Shown: positions 50,601 through 60,600 of the stretch, in pieces
How positions within the stretch are numbered: position 1 is the stretch's first letter
Layout: each line of letters begins with the position of its first letter
Assembly (NCBI GenBank): GCA_034687125.1
Contig: JAQGBZ010000187.1
Coordinates: 1 to 64,000 of the forward strand
Source of the DNA: Neelides folsomi
Taxonomy: Eukaryota > Arthropoda > Collembola > Neelipleona > Neelidae
DNA length: 64,000 nt
Reading direction: 5' to 3'
Position numbers and translations under genes: made by a program
Notes under the pieces: model-generated
The model's database searches: none
The model's input: only the letters and a program-made list of their open reading frames with translations
What the model was told of the DNA's origin: nothing

Positions 50601-53155
50601 TATATATTTATTTTCCTATGTTTCATATATGGGTAAAAAACTTTCTATAAATGTAAAAAATGAATAAAAAATATTATGTGGCTAGATTTTTAATGCAAGC
50701 AGAGGAGAAATTAAAAATATGTAGCCAACACATTTTACTTGGCCCTCGTATTATTGGGTATGAAAGTATTTTATTTAACTTTTAAGGTCGTGAAACTTCG
50801 TGAAGAACTATCACTCCGCGGATTAAACACAAAGGGTTTAAAAAATCAGCTTATCACTCGCCTTACCGAAGTGCTTCAAGAAGAGGAAACAAAAGAAAAG
50901 GAGAAAATTGTCCCTGATGGAGAAACGGTTGAAAAAGCCGAAGTCTCCGCTGACACCTCACTCTGTCTTGAACTTGAGGAAGAAAAGGAAATCAAAGAGG
51001 AAGGGGGTGAAGAAGACATTGACATTTACGGCGATATCATTGGAACTGAAAAGCCCACCACTGAAGAAAAAGAACCAACCGAGGCGGAAAAAACTGAAAA
51101 ATCCATTTGGACAGCAATCGATGCAACTTATTCACCATCGCTCATAACTCCAGAAATGGACCTTAAAGCCAAAAAAACTCTCGAGAAAAGATATTTACCT
51201 CCGAGGAAACCATGCTTATTGGCCCATCCGTCAAAAACTGCTCGTCAAGGGACGTTCGACATGAACACAATGAGCCTTGCATCTTTGAGAGATTATCGAT
51301 TGGCGGATAACAAAGAGGCGAGTTTTGAAGTTTCGCTCTTTGCAGAGTCATTTCATGAGATGCTCCAGAGGGACTGTGGGTTCAGGATTTACAAGGAATT
51401 GACGAAAGAAGTCGAGGAAGTTCCAGAAGAAGTGGAAGAGGAGGAAGCGAATAAAAAGCGAAAGCTCTCTGTCGACTCTTCAACAAATGGAGACGTGGTG
51501 AATGGGAAAGAGGCAGAGAAAAAATTGGAAAGTCAGCTTCATTTCGCTTTCTTGTTCTTTGACCAGAATCGATCGGGATTTCTCAACGAAAATGATTTAG
51601 AGGATCTATTCCTATCTTTAGGACTGGCATTTTCAAAAGCACAGGTAAATAAAAAATAAACAGAAATATTAATTTTAATTAATATAAGTATATAACGGGT
51701 GACCCAAGTAAATCTGGAATCATAGGGAAAATGTGTAATGTATTAATCATAGGAAAACCAGCCAATACTATAAATGCTGAGAACGTCAAAATAAAAAAAA
51801 CGTTTTCCTGATATTCCAAATTTCAATGTTAAAAATCTCAATAAATTGAATTAAACTTGCTACTAACAAATTTTCAATTATTGAGAGAGAAATCAGCAGA
51901 AGTGATAATCATTTGAAAACATCAAGAGTACCAATTAGAATACCTATTTATGGGAGAAGTGAATGGATTGTTATACATTGCGCTTACCTTCTATAAATCC
52001 ATATTATGATTTTTTAATAATTTTTCATATGAATAATACATTGGACATTTCCCCTATGATTCCAGATTTACCTGGATCACCTGGTACCTAATAACAATAA
52101 CTAATAAATGATTTAACTAATCGTATTCTTTAATTATAATTTTAGTCGAGGAAAATTTTGACTAAAAGTCTTGTAAAAGGAAGCCTTCATTACAAGAGTT
52201 TAGTTGAAAAAGAAAAAGAGGAATCTGAAGTGTCAGATGACAATAACAAAACGAAGAATTTTGGACAAGGTATGAATTAATTACTTATGAACTGTTGTGT
52301 TATTGTTATTATTCTGCCTATCTTATAAATTGTAAATTCAATTTTGTGTGTTTTGGAAAGGTTTAATAAATTATGAATACTTATATATAATTTTTCTTTT
52401 CTAGGTAATAAAGTTCTCTTTCCTGTGTTTACCTACGATCAAAAACAAACTCTCGGAATTGACATTTCTGAGTCTGCTGAATCGGAAAAGAAGAGACTCG
52501 AAGAAGAGGAAAACGAGGACAAGCTTTTAGTGAATTGTGATGGAGAATTCATCGATGTGAAGAAACTAAGAAAGCTGCTAGAGAAAAGTGAACTTGAGAG
52601 AAATGCACATGAAGCGACCATTAACGTCGTGAACAATTCATTAAGTAAAACCCCTAATTTATTTTATAAGTAATAACAATTATCATTTCTATCAGTAAAA
52701 TCATTTTCTTATTATTGTAACCCGGTAACAATAATAAAACTAACTTTTATTTTATTTTTAGCCGACGCTAAAAACCAACTGGGTGAATTGAAAAAGGCGA
52801 ATGACACTCTAAAAGAGGATTTAATAAAGACAAAAGAAACGTTAAAGAAAGCTGAAGCACAAGAAAAAACCTCCAAGGTAAGCTAATTATAATTAATTTT
52901 TTATTTTATAAGTATCTGTATTGTTTTAGGAAATATCTTTAATATTCGTTAATTGACTTGAATTATTTATTGATATTGGTGAATTTTTTGTTTAATCAGG
53001 ACGACTTAGAATGCTTCAAAAGAGCAACTGAACGTTTCAACGAACGTGTGAAAGACTTAATGAAGAAAGATGGGAAAGAAAAAGAGAAGGAAAAGGAGAA
53101 GAAAAGCTCAAAACGCGACGATAAAGACAAGGAAAGTATCGCGTCAAGTAACTAA
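46778..53155 (+). CDS. CCAR1: Cell division cycle and apoptosis regulator protein 1 (CCAR1) orthologue
   Basis: Twelve exons: 46778-47223, 47400-48170, 48264-48522, 48660-48782, 48858-49009, 49189-49432, 49889-50110, 50787-51644, 52146-52269, 52405-52644, 52762-52877, 53000-53155. All phases agree and give 1236 residues. Domain order: Gly-rich N-terminus; S1-like domain about 122-185 (KQRVFTGTVTKTHDNFGFID, MPFKWNATRVQ); polyQ of 22 residues (214-235); Arg/Ser/Asp-rich basic stretch (about 323-389); LYIPSDFF block (421-428); inactive-Nudix DBC1 region with GGLWSPSLDG; SAP motif 740-775; EF-hand-like loop 998-1009; C-terminal coiled coil and basic tail. This is the full CCAR family layout; CCAR proteins are nuclear coactivators in transcription, splicing and apoptosis. 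The SAP exon follows SNLDPKTMN, as in vertebrate CCAR1. Donors after exon 1 (gtctca) and exon 6 (gtcccc) are weak but are the only phase-compatible ones. Confidence 0.95.
47593..47658 (+). repeat. CAA/CAG tract encoding 22 glutamines in CCAR1
   Basis: Twenty-two consecutive Gln codons, mostly CAA with CAG interruptions near the start. The tract follows the S1-like domain of CCAR1, in a region that is low-complexity and Gln-rich in animal CCAR proteins generally. Its length is likely polymorphic. Confidence 0.95.
50166..50748. mobile_element. Intronic MITE with ~85-bp terminal inverted repeats
   Basis: The left end CGAGGGCCAAGTAAAATGTG (50166) and the right end, its complement ending at 50748, form inverted repeats of about 85 bases with only a few mismatches. 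The element is 583 bp and flanked by TA on both sides (50164-50165 and 50749-50750), as for Tc1/mariner insertions; an ATTATT duplication is an alternative reading. It has no coding capacity. It lies in CCAR1 intron 7 and its right end is only 38 bases before the SAP exon. Confidence 0.85.
51695..52084. mobile_element. Intronic MITE with ~40-bp terminal inverted repeats
   Basis: The left end reads GGGTGACCCAAGTAAATCTG then GAATCATAGGG; the right end is its near-complement (…CCCTATGATTCCAGATTTACC…). The element is about 390 bp between two TA dinucleotides (51693-51694 and 52085-52086) and has no open frame. This suggests a non-autonomous Tc1/mariner-type element. It occupies most of CCAR1 intron 8. 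Confidence 0.8.
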
Positions 53156-53479
53156 AATTTCCCAAAAGAATTTTCTGGTTTCCTTCTTTTTACTCTTTAG
53201 ATCATTTTTTAAATATTTCCAATTAAGGTTTTTTTGCCATTTTATCTTTAATTAGATTACTTTAAATTCGTTTTATGGGAGATTGAATATGCAATAAGTA
53301 TTCTTATCTGTTTTATTTACACAATTCATTTTATTTGTGTTAACTTTGGATGAGGTTGGATTGTTAAAAAATTTATTGTAAATATGAATAGTTTAAGTTA
53401 TTGTTAAAGATTCGTGTTTAAAACTAATTATTAAAATATTTAATACCAAAATTACATACATTTGTTTGGCGAAATTAAA

Positions 53480-53540
53480 AATAAAGTCATTTTGTATTTA
53501 ATTTTTTTTCCTTTCTTATCGATAACACTAACGTGTTATC
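53480..53540 (+). terminator. CCAR1 poly(A) signal and adjacent hairpin
   Basis: AATAAA at 53480-53485 lies 325 bases after the CCAR1 stop codon and is the best poly(A) signal there. A perfect 8-bp stem with a 4-base loop, GATAACAC-TAAC-GTGTTATC, follows at 53521-53540. Cleavage would be expected between the two. Confidence 0.55.
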
Positions 53541-53625
53541 ATAACGCATGTAAAGTTCTTAAATATTGGGATGCATTAAAACATTTAAACAACAATTACA
53601 TCTATAATGTATATTCAGGTATGTA

Positions 53626-55102
53626 CAGGGTGGGCTCCTAAGTTTTGAGTATTTACAATCGACAATAACTTTTATGTTTATGGACAAATACGCATCAAAA
53701 TTAGCTGACATGGTCTTTATATAATATGTTATAGAAGGCTAAATTTGATTTTAAGAAATGACCTCCGTTGACCTCAATGCTGGGCCACAAAGAAAAATCC
53801 AACAAATTGTGCATTTTTACATATATCAAAGGGAATTTCCTGAAACGCGCTCGATATTTCAATGCATTCAATGCAATGCAACTTTAACAATAATTATAAT
53901 TAAAGTTTTTATAATATTAGTAATTCTTAAATTTGCATTGCATTGAATGCATTGAAATATCGAACCTTTTCCTATTCCTTTGATGTGTGTAAAAATGCAT
54001 TATTTGTTGAATTTTTTGTTGTGGCCATGCATTGAGATCAACGGAGGTCAATTCTTAAGATCAAATTTAGCCTTCTATAACATGTTATACATAATATAGG
54101 CCCTAACCAAAGTGGTTTTGGGTATAAGAGAGTATAAGGCGGTTTAGTTATTCCCACTTATCAAAAAATTATTCCCGGTTATTCCGGGTATAAGATCATA
54201 ACCAAAGTGCTTAATAGCGCTATTCCCGAAAACCCTTGATAACTTTTTAATACCCTATTCCCGGTATAACTTTTTCTATACAATTAATGGTGCTTGGTCA
54301 GTCTGAATTTCATTGTTATTGTATGTAAGTATATAATACAACATATTACTGTATTACATATATGTCCGTATATAATACATATGTATACATACATATAATT
54401 TACATATAATACATGCAACAAAGGGAGAAGGTCTTGTGTGTTATGTATGTGTATAAATCATAGGAAAACTTTTAAAATAATTTTGTTGCAATCCTTTTGG
54501 ACCTCCCTGTATGTGCTCAAACATTATTATAAAGACTGCAGTAGTAACGGATCTTGATTCAAAAATGCCACCTATAGAGTTTTCAAAGTAAATGTATTAA
54601 AAATTGTTAAAGGGCATTTTAATTTAGTTAATTAATATGAGAAATTCTTAAAACTACTATTAATCATGGACTTATTAAATTAAAATGAGTTTTCCAAGTC
54701 CTGTATTATTGACCACTATAAAAAGAAATTTCTAACCTTAAAAGGCCTATGAATTTCCTTAAAACTATTAAAAATTCCAAATTTAAAATCTCAACAATCT
54801 TACAAATTTCTCGACTTATTCCTCCTTATACCTGCTCAGGAGCGTGTATAACTTCTCGATTTATACCTCACTATTAAGCACTTCTAACCGAAAACCTTTA
54901 TTCCTCGTTAAACCCAAATCCTGACCAAAGTGAATCTGGAATAGCTTATACCACTTTTCACTTTGGTCAGAATTTTATTAAGTTTTAATAGCGCTATTTA
55001 AACCTCGCTATTCAACCACTTTGGTTAGGCCCATAAAGAGTATGTCAGCCAATTTTGATATTTGTTCATAAACATAAAGTTATTTTCTATTGTACCACCC
55101 TG
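53626..55102. mobile_element. Palindromic Tc1/mariner-like element interrupted by a second element
   Basis: The left end CAGGGTGGGCTCCTAAG at 53626 and the right end, complementary to CAGGGTGG, at 55102 are each bordered by TA. The whole element is a long fold-back. The left arm (about 53626-53900, with GCATTCAATGCAATGCAA near the tip) is complementary to the right arm (from about 53930, TTGCATTGCATTGAATGC), leaving a small loop. The right arm is interrupted at 54099 and resumes at 55033: ATAAAGAGTATGTCAGCC on the far side matches the complement of the left arm. Without the insert the element would be about 540 bp. It has no coding capacity. Confidence 0.85.
54099..55032. mobile_element. Nested 934-bp element with GGCCCTAACCAAAG ends
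   Basis: The left end is GGCCCTAACCAAAGTGG and the complement of the right end is GGGCCTAACCAAAGTGG. The flanks carry a 3-base duplication, ATA (54096-54098 and 55033-55035), and removing one copy restores the arm of the outer element. Subterminal regions repeat the ACCAAAGTG motif and an AATAGCGCTATT palindrome in inverted orientation. Three-base duplications and GG-rich ends suggest a PIF/Harbinger-type non-autonomous element, although ATA is not the usual TWA target. No transposase frame is present. Confidence 0.75.
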
Positions 55103-55252
55103 TAGATTACGATTTTACGATATTCTCATGCATACTAAAAAAAATATTTATATTTGTTATTTTGGTATGATATATTTATTTTTGTTTGTGAAATTTTTCG
55201 TTTAAAGATAACATAATGTGTTAAAGGAATGATGTGAGGTAAAAGTAGTTAT

Positions 55253-55928
55253 TCAGAGGACGAAATCAATCATCGTTTGGATTTGATTTTTAAAGTCTTT
55301 CACTGTATTGTTAAGAAAATCATTGATATATCTGGCTACTTCTTGTGTTTTCATATTGGCGATTTTGTTAAGAATTTCCAAGAATTTTACAACGATCATG
55401 TCCACTTCACCAGTAAATTTCACCTTTGTTTCAGAGTTGATTCTTTCACGGACATTTTTAATGTATGTTGGAATATCTTGGGCTCCTTTTTTGATTTCTT
55501 CAGTTAAAATGGTTGTCAAATTCATTGCTACTTCTTTGATTTGGTTTAATTTCTAAAAATTAAAAGAGTATTTAAGCACATCAATAATACAAGGCAATGT
55601 ATAAAAAATGTATACCTATGTAACTGTATAGAGTAAAGCTGATTTTCTACAATATTGTATTACTTTACTTATTTATTAAACAATGCTTAAAACAATATTG
55701 ACCAATTTTTACATATTTCTCACATTTATTGTGTTGTTGTTTATCACATCTTGATTTGGAGAACTTTGAGATTGACCCTAGTGAAAAATTCTTAATTAGG
55801 TAAATTATATATTCAAAAATATAATTTCTATAAAAATACATTAACAAAGAATTTCTTACCGAAACTCCAAAAATTGCTACAATTGCAATAACCCCAACGC
55901 ATGCAAAAACGTTCATTAAGGATGCCAT
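55253..55928 (-). CDS. Small helical secreted protein (140 aa), family unknown
   Basis: Three exons: 55928-55860, 55777-55724, 55552-55253, all joined at phase 0 with GT-AG introns (donors gtaaga and gtgaga). Exon 1 is exactly a signal peptide, MASLMNVFACVGVIAIVAIFGVS. Exon 2 adds 18 polar residues (GQSQSSPNQDVINNNTIN). Exon 3 encodes 99 residues rich in Ile, Lys, Glu, Asn and Thr with heptad-like hydrophobic spacing and no cysteine, so the mature protein should be largely alpha-helical. I recognise no family. A longer frame runs through intron 1 and ends with a Cys-containing tail, but the phase-consistent splicing makes that a likely artefact. The gene lies between two transposons and has the same exon plan as the peptide gene at 57050-57598. 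Confidence 0.7.
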
Positions 55929-56014
55929 ACCCAAACCTTACTTACTCACTGACAAATTGGATTAAACTTGAATTCGAAAAAAATGTTAGATTAAAATTGT
56001 CAAATTTCTTGCTC

Positions 56015-56023
56015 CTTATATAC
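56015..56023 (-). promoter_or_regulatory. TATA box of the helical secreted-protein gene
   Basis: On the minus strand GTATATAAG lies about 90 bases before the ATG at 55928. A start about 30 bases downstream, near 55990, would give a 5' leader of roughly 60 bases. The spacing is sensible; the start itself is inferred. Confidence 0.5.
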
Positions 56024-56494
56024 AAATTGACCACTGGATTATTTATAAGCATTTTCTAAAATGTCATGCAGAGATCTTCCTGTTTTTACAAATATGATCT
56101 AGCGCCTTTCGATCAAACAAAATAAATGGTGCTTGAAAAGCATCAAAATATAATTTGCTCACATGGGCTTAAATTTGTTAACCAATTATCTAAATAGATT
56201 TGTAGGTAAATAAAGTAGCACTCGAAAACTAACGAGCATTACTATTTTTATTATTATATTAGTATTAACTATAAAATGGTTATCATTTCACAAATGATCT
56301 TTTGAATGGGTTTATAAGTAAAGTATTGAGGAGTCGATTAATTTATTTCCATTCGTGAAATATTTTTTGATTTTTGAAATAAATTAAATTGAATGAACAC
56401 GCAAATTAGAGATTCAATTTTATCTTATTACTAAATTATCTAAAAATGTAGGTACTAAAGAGTTTGCAATTTGGAACCTCTATGAATAAAATTG

Positions 56495-56967
56495 GGCTGG
56501 ACTTTACTTTCGTGAAAGGCTCCATGGCTCCATGCAGGCTCCATGTAAATACATGCTGCTCCATGGAGCCATCACGGGCTCCATCCAGATTTTAGTGTAA
56601 ATTTTCCTATTTCAATTACCAAATGACTCCATGGCTCCATAATTGCTATAATGGCTCCATGCGCTCCATGCAAAATGACTCCACTTTGGACTACATTGAC
56701 TCCATGTAACTAAAAATGACTCCATGCAGTCAAATAACTCCATGCAGCCAAAATGACTCCATGCAACCCAAATGACTCCATGCAGTCAAATAACTCCATG
56801 CAGCCAAAATGACTCCATGCAACCCAAATGACTCCATGCAGTCAAATAACTTCATGCAGCCAAAATGACTCGATGCAACCAAGCCCGTGATTGCTCCATG
56901 GAGCAGCATGTATTTACATGGAGCCTGTATGGAGCCATAGAGCCGTTCCGGAAAGTAGAGTCCATCC
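56495..56967. mobile_element. hAT-like non-autonomous element with internal minisatellite
   Basis: The element is flanked by a perfect 8-base duplication, TAAAATTG (56487-56494 and 56968-56975), the size made by hAT transposases. Its terminal inverted repeats are about 85 bases (GGCTGGACTTTACTTTC… against GGATGGACTCTACTTTC…) and are built from many CTCCATG words. They contain GCTCCATGGAGC and ATGTAAATACAT palindromes. The centre is a tandem array. It has no coding capacity. Confidence 0.85.
56690..56882. repeat. ACTCCATGCA minisatellite inside the hAT-like element
   Basis: About ten copies of a ~20-base unit around ACTCCATGCA. The linkers alternate (AGTCAAATA, AGCCAAAATG, ACCCAAATG), giving a higher-order period of about 60 bases that repeats nearly three times. 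Later copies carry point changes (ACTTCATG, ACTCGATG). Confidence 0.85.
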
Positions 56968-56998
56968 TAAAATTGTAAATGAATTATATGAATAATTA

Positions 56999-57002
<4 letters not shown>

Positions 57003-57030
<28 letters not shown>
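57003..57030. repeat. (AT)14 microsatellite
   Basis: Fourteen AT dinucleotides lie about 20 bases past the stop codon of the small cationic peptide gene, probably within its 3' UTR. Confidence 0.9.
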
Positions 57031-57033
<3 letters not shown>

Positions 57034-57049
57034 CATTTTTACATATAAT

Positions 57050-57598
57050 TCAAATATATAATAATTTGATAGTTTGTTTTGCTTTTTTTACAATTGGAGT
57101 GAGTACACTTTTCAGGGTCTTCTTCTTATTATCCTACAAACATTAATTAATAATAAAAATTATATTTTAGAACATTGTTTATGGTAAGTATTTACAAGTA
57201 AGTACTTTCATAAATGATATTTGTATACTAGGTATACAATATAAATGTTATCTAACAACTTCGTTTTTATTACACACCTATCTGTACAATCATACAGATG
57301 TATGTATGTACCTACCTACATATAGTATAATAAATATAATAATAGACGCGGAGAAATGCTGTATGTTTATTGTTATTGAAAAAATAAAAATTTAATATTC
57401 TTACTTTTCCACCTCCTTTTTGTGGTTCTGACATCATCTGTAATCAATAAACATTCGTTTTTGATAAAATTCAGATTTTGGGATAATGTAAAATTAATCA
57501 TGAATTCTCTAGATATGTTATTTATGATTTTAAAGATATCTCACATGAACTGATGAAAGTGCGATGATAAGAATTGAAGCTATTAAAAGAAAATTCAT
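57050..57598 (-). CDS. Small cationic secreted peptide (56 aa), family unknown
   Basis: Three exons: 57598-57545, 57437-57405, 57133-57050, all joined at phase 0 with donors gtgaga and gtaaga and acceptors ttacag and ttgtag. Exon 1 is a signal peptide, MNFLLIASILIIALSSVH. Exon 2 gives MMSEPQKGGGK and exon 3 DNKKKTLKSVLTPIVKKAKQ plus TIKLLYI and a stop. The mature part is strongly basic (nine or more Lys after the signal, few acids), has no cysteine, and its last ~20 residues could form an amphipathic helix. This resembles linear antimicrobial or cytolytic peptides in general character, which is inference only. The exon plan matches the neighbouring gene at 55253-55928. A TATA box and initiator are well placed upstream, which supports a real gene. 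Confidence 0.65.
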
Positions 57599-57656
57599 AT
57601 TGGCAGATTTTTGGCAGTTTTGGAGTATCTTGGCTTGATTTTTGTTTGTCTAAATC

Positions 57657-57690
57657 TGATTCTATTTAAGCCTTTACATCAGTTTTTATA
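57657..57690 (-). promoter_or_regulatory. TATA box and initiator of the cationic peptide gene
   Basis: On the minus strand TATAAAAA occupies 57690-57683. A TCAGATT initiator-like string starts at about 57659, some 31 bases from the start of the box. This is canonical arthropod core-promoter spacing and leaves a 5' leader of about 60 bases before the ATG at 57598. Confidence 0.55.
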
Positions 57691-57699
57691 CCATGAAGA

Positions 57700-60600
57700 C
57701 ATTTTATTTTGTTTCATTTTTGAGTAAACAAATTAATTGAAGATCATTGTACAATGGAGTTCTATTATTTTAATATATTTAATAACTCAAAAATTCGATA
57801 TATGTACTATATACTGTAAATTGTTTTTGTACATTACTTATACTTTAATTGGATAAAATTAAAATATGTTCATGATTCTACCCAATTAATGCCATTATGT
57901 ACAATTATTTCTTTTCAATTATTTCGCCATATAAATTCAGTATAGATATACTATACTCTGTACCTTTATTCCATTTGTAGACTAACAATTTAGTATATTG
58001 ACTGAAACATGCTCATTTCCTGATGAGTGAGTTTTGGAATCACGAGATAATTCATCCTCGACTCAAAACTCTCCCCATCATGCAATTTTATGAATGGTTA
58101 TTTGTGTGATTGAGTTTCCGCTCTCTTGTTCCTCCTCGTCCTCCTGGAGCTCTTACAAGTGGGATGAAGCCGCGCCGAGATGCGGCAGATAACAACGTCT
58201 CTTCCTCGCCGCGGCAGGTAAAGCCTTGAGAGGGGAATCGGAGATGCGAATTCGTGACTCCTGAGAGTCACATATTAATGAGGCGAGGGTGAGTTGGTAA
58301 ACTCCGCTTTCCTCTCCAATCCTTCTTGATTATTTGTCCAAGGAGGCATCCCCTCTTGATGTGTCATTCCGCCGCGTTTGGCGAAAGTGTGCAAAAATAG
58401 GCGGCGGGCCGGAAGAAGCCGAATCGGGCATCTAATTCGGGCATCCCTGTCGGCATGTGAGAGGAAAAGGGGGAGGGTTCGGCTACAACTCAAAGGTGCC
58501 GACGTGGCGGAGGATCGTCAAAGGAGATCCCTTTGTCGGCTCCTCCGCCTCAGTTCCTCCACCTTCTCCGCCTCTCCCGTCAATCTCCCAACTCCCCAAT
58601 TAACACGTTAACAGCCACTTTCTCTTCCGCTTTCAACTCTCTCCATCGAGGAGGCTGCGTAATCCGACACCTCTGAAGATCCCTCCTACAATCCATCCCT
58701 CAACTTTCATCCTTCGCCCATCTAAGGCTCTTTCAGCTCTTCAGCCCGCATGAAAGAGATCCGACCAGACACGAGTGAATTATGCCACTTCCAATTTACA
58801 TATTCTTTCAAAACCAAAAGTTCCGCTCGGTTTTTAAAGCCTTTTCAAAACGAATCTTTTAAAGATTTGAACCAACGAGAAACTTTTGTCGACAGATTTA
58901 AATGAAATTTCTCAGGCGTTTGCATTACTTTCCATTATATTTTAACAATTTTATGTCGTCTTTATCAAATTAAATGATTGTGAATCAAATTGGCCATTTC
59001 AGTTATTTATTTTACATTAAATTGTTTTACAAATGAATGAAAAATTCTATTAGAAATGAGTAATTAAAATTCATAATTGATTGAAAATAGAAAATAACAA
59101 GCAAAGTTTTAACTCAAATTGTCATTTCGTACATACGCTGTTTTGCTGTAACATGAGCTTATTTACATCATGGTCTTACAAAGTGAAGACTGACAGAGAT
59201 ATGTAATATGGGAATGATCGTACATGTTGCTCATTTGTAAGAAATGAAGGTTCATTGAAGCGGAGAAATAAATGTGGGTGAGGGTTCCTCATGGGGGATT
59301 CGGAGTAATTTGAGGAGGGTTCGGGACATTTGTTTCCCTGCGATAATATTTATGTATTTGTGGGGCCAATAAATCGTGGGCGATAGAAATCTGCGGGAAG
59401 ACCCCGGCTCATTAGCAAGAGGGCCAATTAAACCCGAGAGTCGGTGAAAAGTCTGATTTATGTCAAGTGAGATAGCTCTGGTCGTATTAATAATTCCCCT
59501 CATACACACTTCCTCGTACCGGGAGCGGCGGGGAGAACAAACGTTAATTGCGACAAATTCCACGGGTAAATTACTCGGAACTCAACACAGATGATGAAGA
59601 TGATGAAGAAGATCGCCGCCGGAGAAACCCTTTTTGCATCTGTACATCGAGACATCTTTTTAAACAGCTGTCTCCGAAACTCCCAACCAGAATCATTACA
59701 AGTTGGTTTTTACGTTTGCTTTATATAATCTATTATTTGGACATAGATGAAGTGAAGACGGGACCTTAATTTACTATTCCACTCGACCGAGGAATCCTCA
59801 TTTATGAAATCAATCTCTTTTGAACAAACTCGAAAATCACTGCAATCACATCTTTCCCTCATTTACCACTCGAGGATCTCAATATGAGAACTAGGTATAC
59901 AAGTTATAATTTAATCATTTATTCAACTCTCTAAACTCATATACACAAGAAACTTAAGGTAGGGCGTGCAAAGGACGTATAAAATAGATTAATAATACGA
60001 GTACATAATATTACATGATACATTACTTAAGTTCGAGTATGTAGCGTACATAATCTACTATACTAGTAATATTGTAGTTATGTATTTAAGTAGGTAATTC
60101 GATTGTAATTATTTAGAATGGTAAATACTGATAGTTCAAGAATGGTAATAGGTAAGGTACATTTTAATACTACTAACTTAATATAATACAGGAATATCAA
60201 TAACTACATAGGTATGCAATATAATATATGTATAAGTATTAGTAAAATAGTAATCATTAATTTAATTGGATGTGTATTGTCCACACTTAGGTATGTATAT
60301 AAACATATATATATACTTATTATTACCATATAAGATTTACTTACATTTAGTACAGAAGATTATAATGTTAGTATTATGGTCACAATTCACAATTTAAAAT
60401 GTGCTTAATTGTGACACCATTTAGGTACCAATAAATACTGATATGCTATGGATAAATAATATATAAAAATTCATATATAAAATTTGTAGTAAAGTACAGC
60501 TCTAATGTATGAATATGAGAGCATTGGCGATAACTTAATATATTTTAATTCATAATGAGAAATATCTAAAAGAGAAATGTTGGTCAAAGTTAATCTATGA

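Noticed and set aside
55665-55934. 89-codon frame reading through intron 1 of the helical secreted-protein gene to a Cys-containing tail
   Set aside because: It needs retention of an intron with a good gtaaga donor and a cactag acceptor; splicing gives a coherent phase-0 protein instead.
56690-56882. Evenly spaced repeats resembling a CRISPR array
   Set aside because: The spacers are themselves repeats and the array sits inside a transposon with inverted ends in a eukaryotic genome; it is a minisatellite.
58160-58225. Short ATG-started exon ending in a gtaaag donor
   Set aside because: Only 18 codons, no partner acceptor in phase and no link to SoxE, whose own start codon is well supported.
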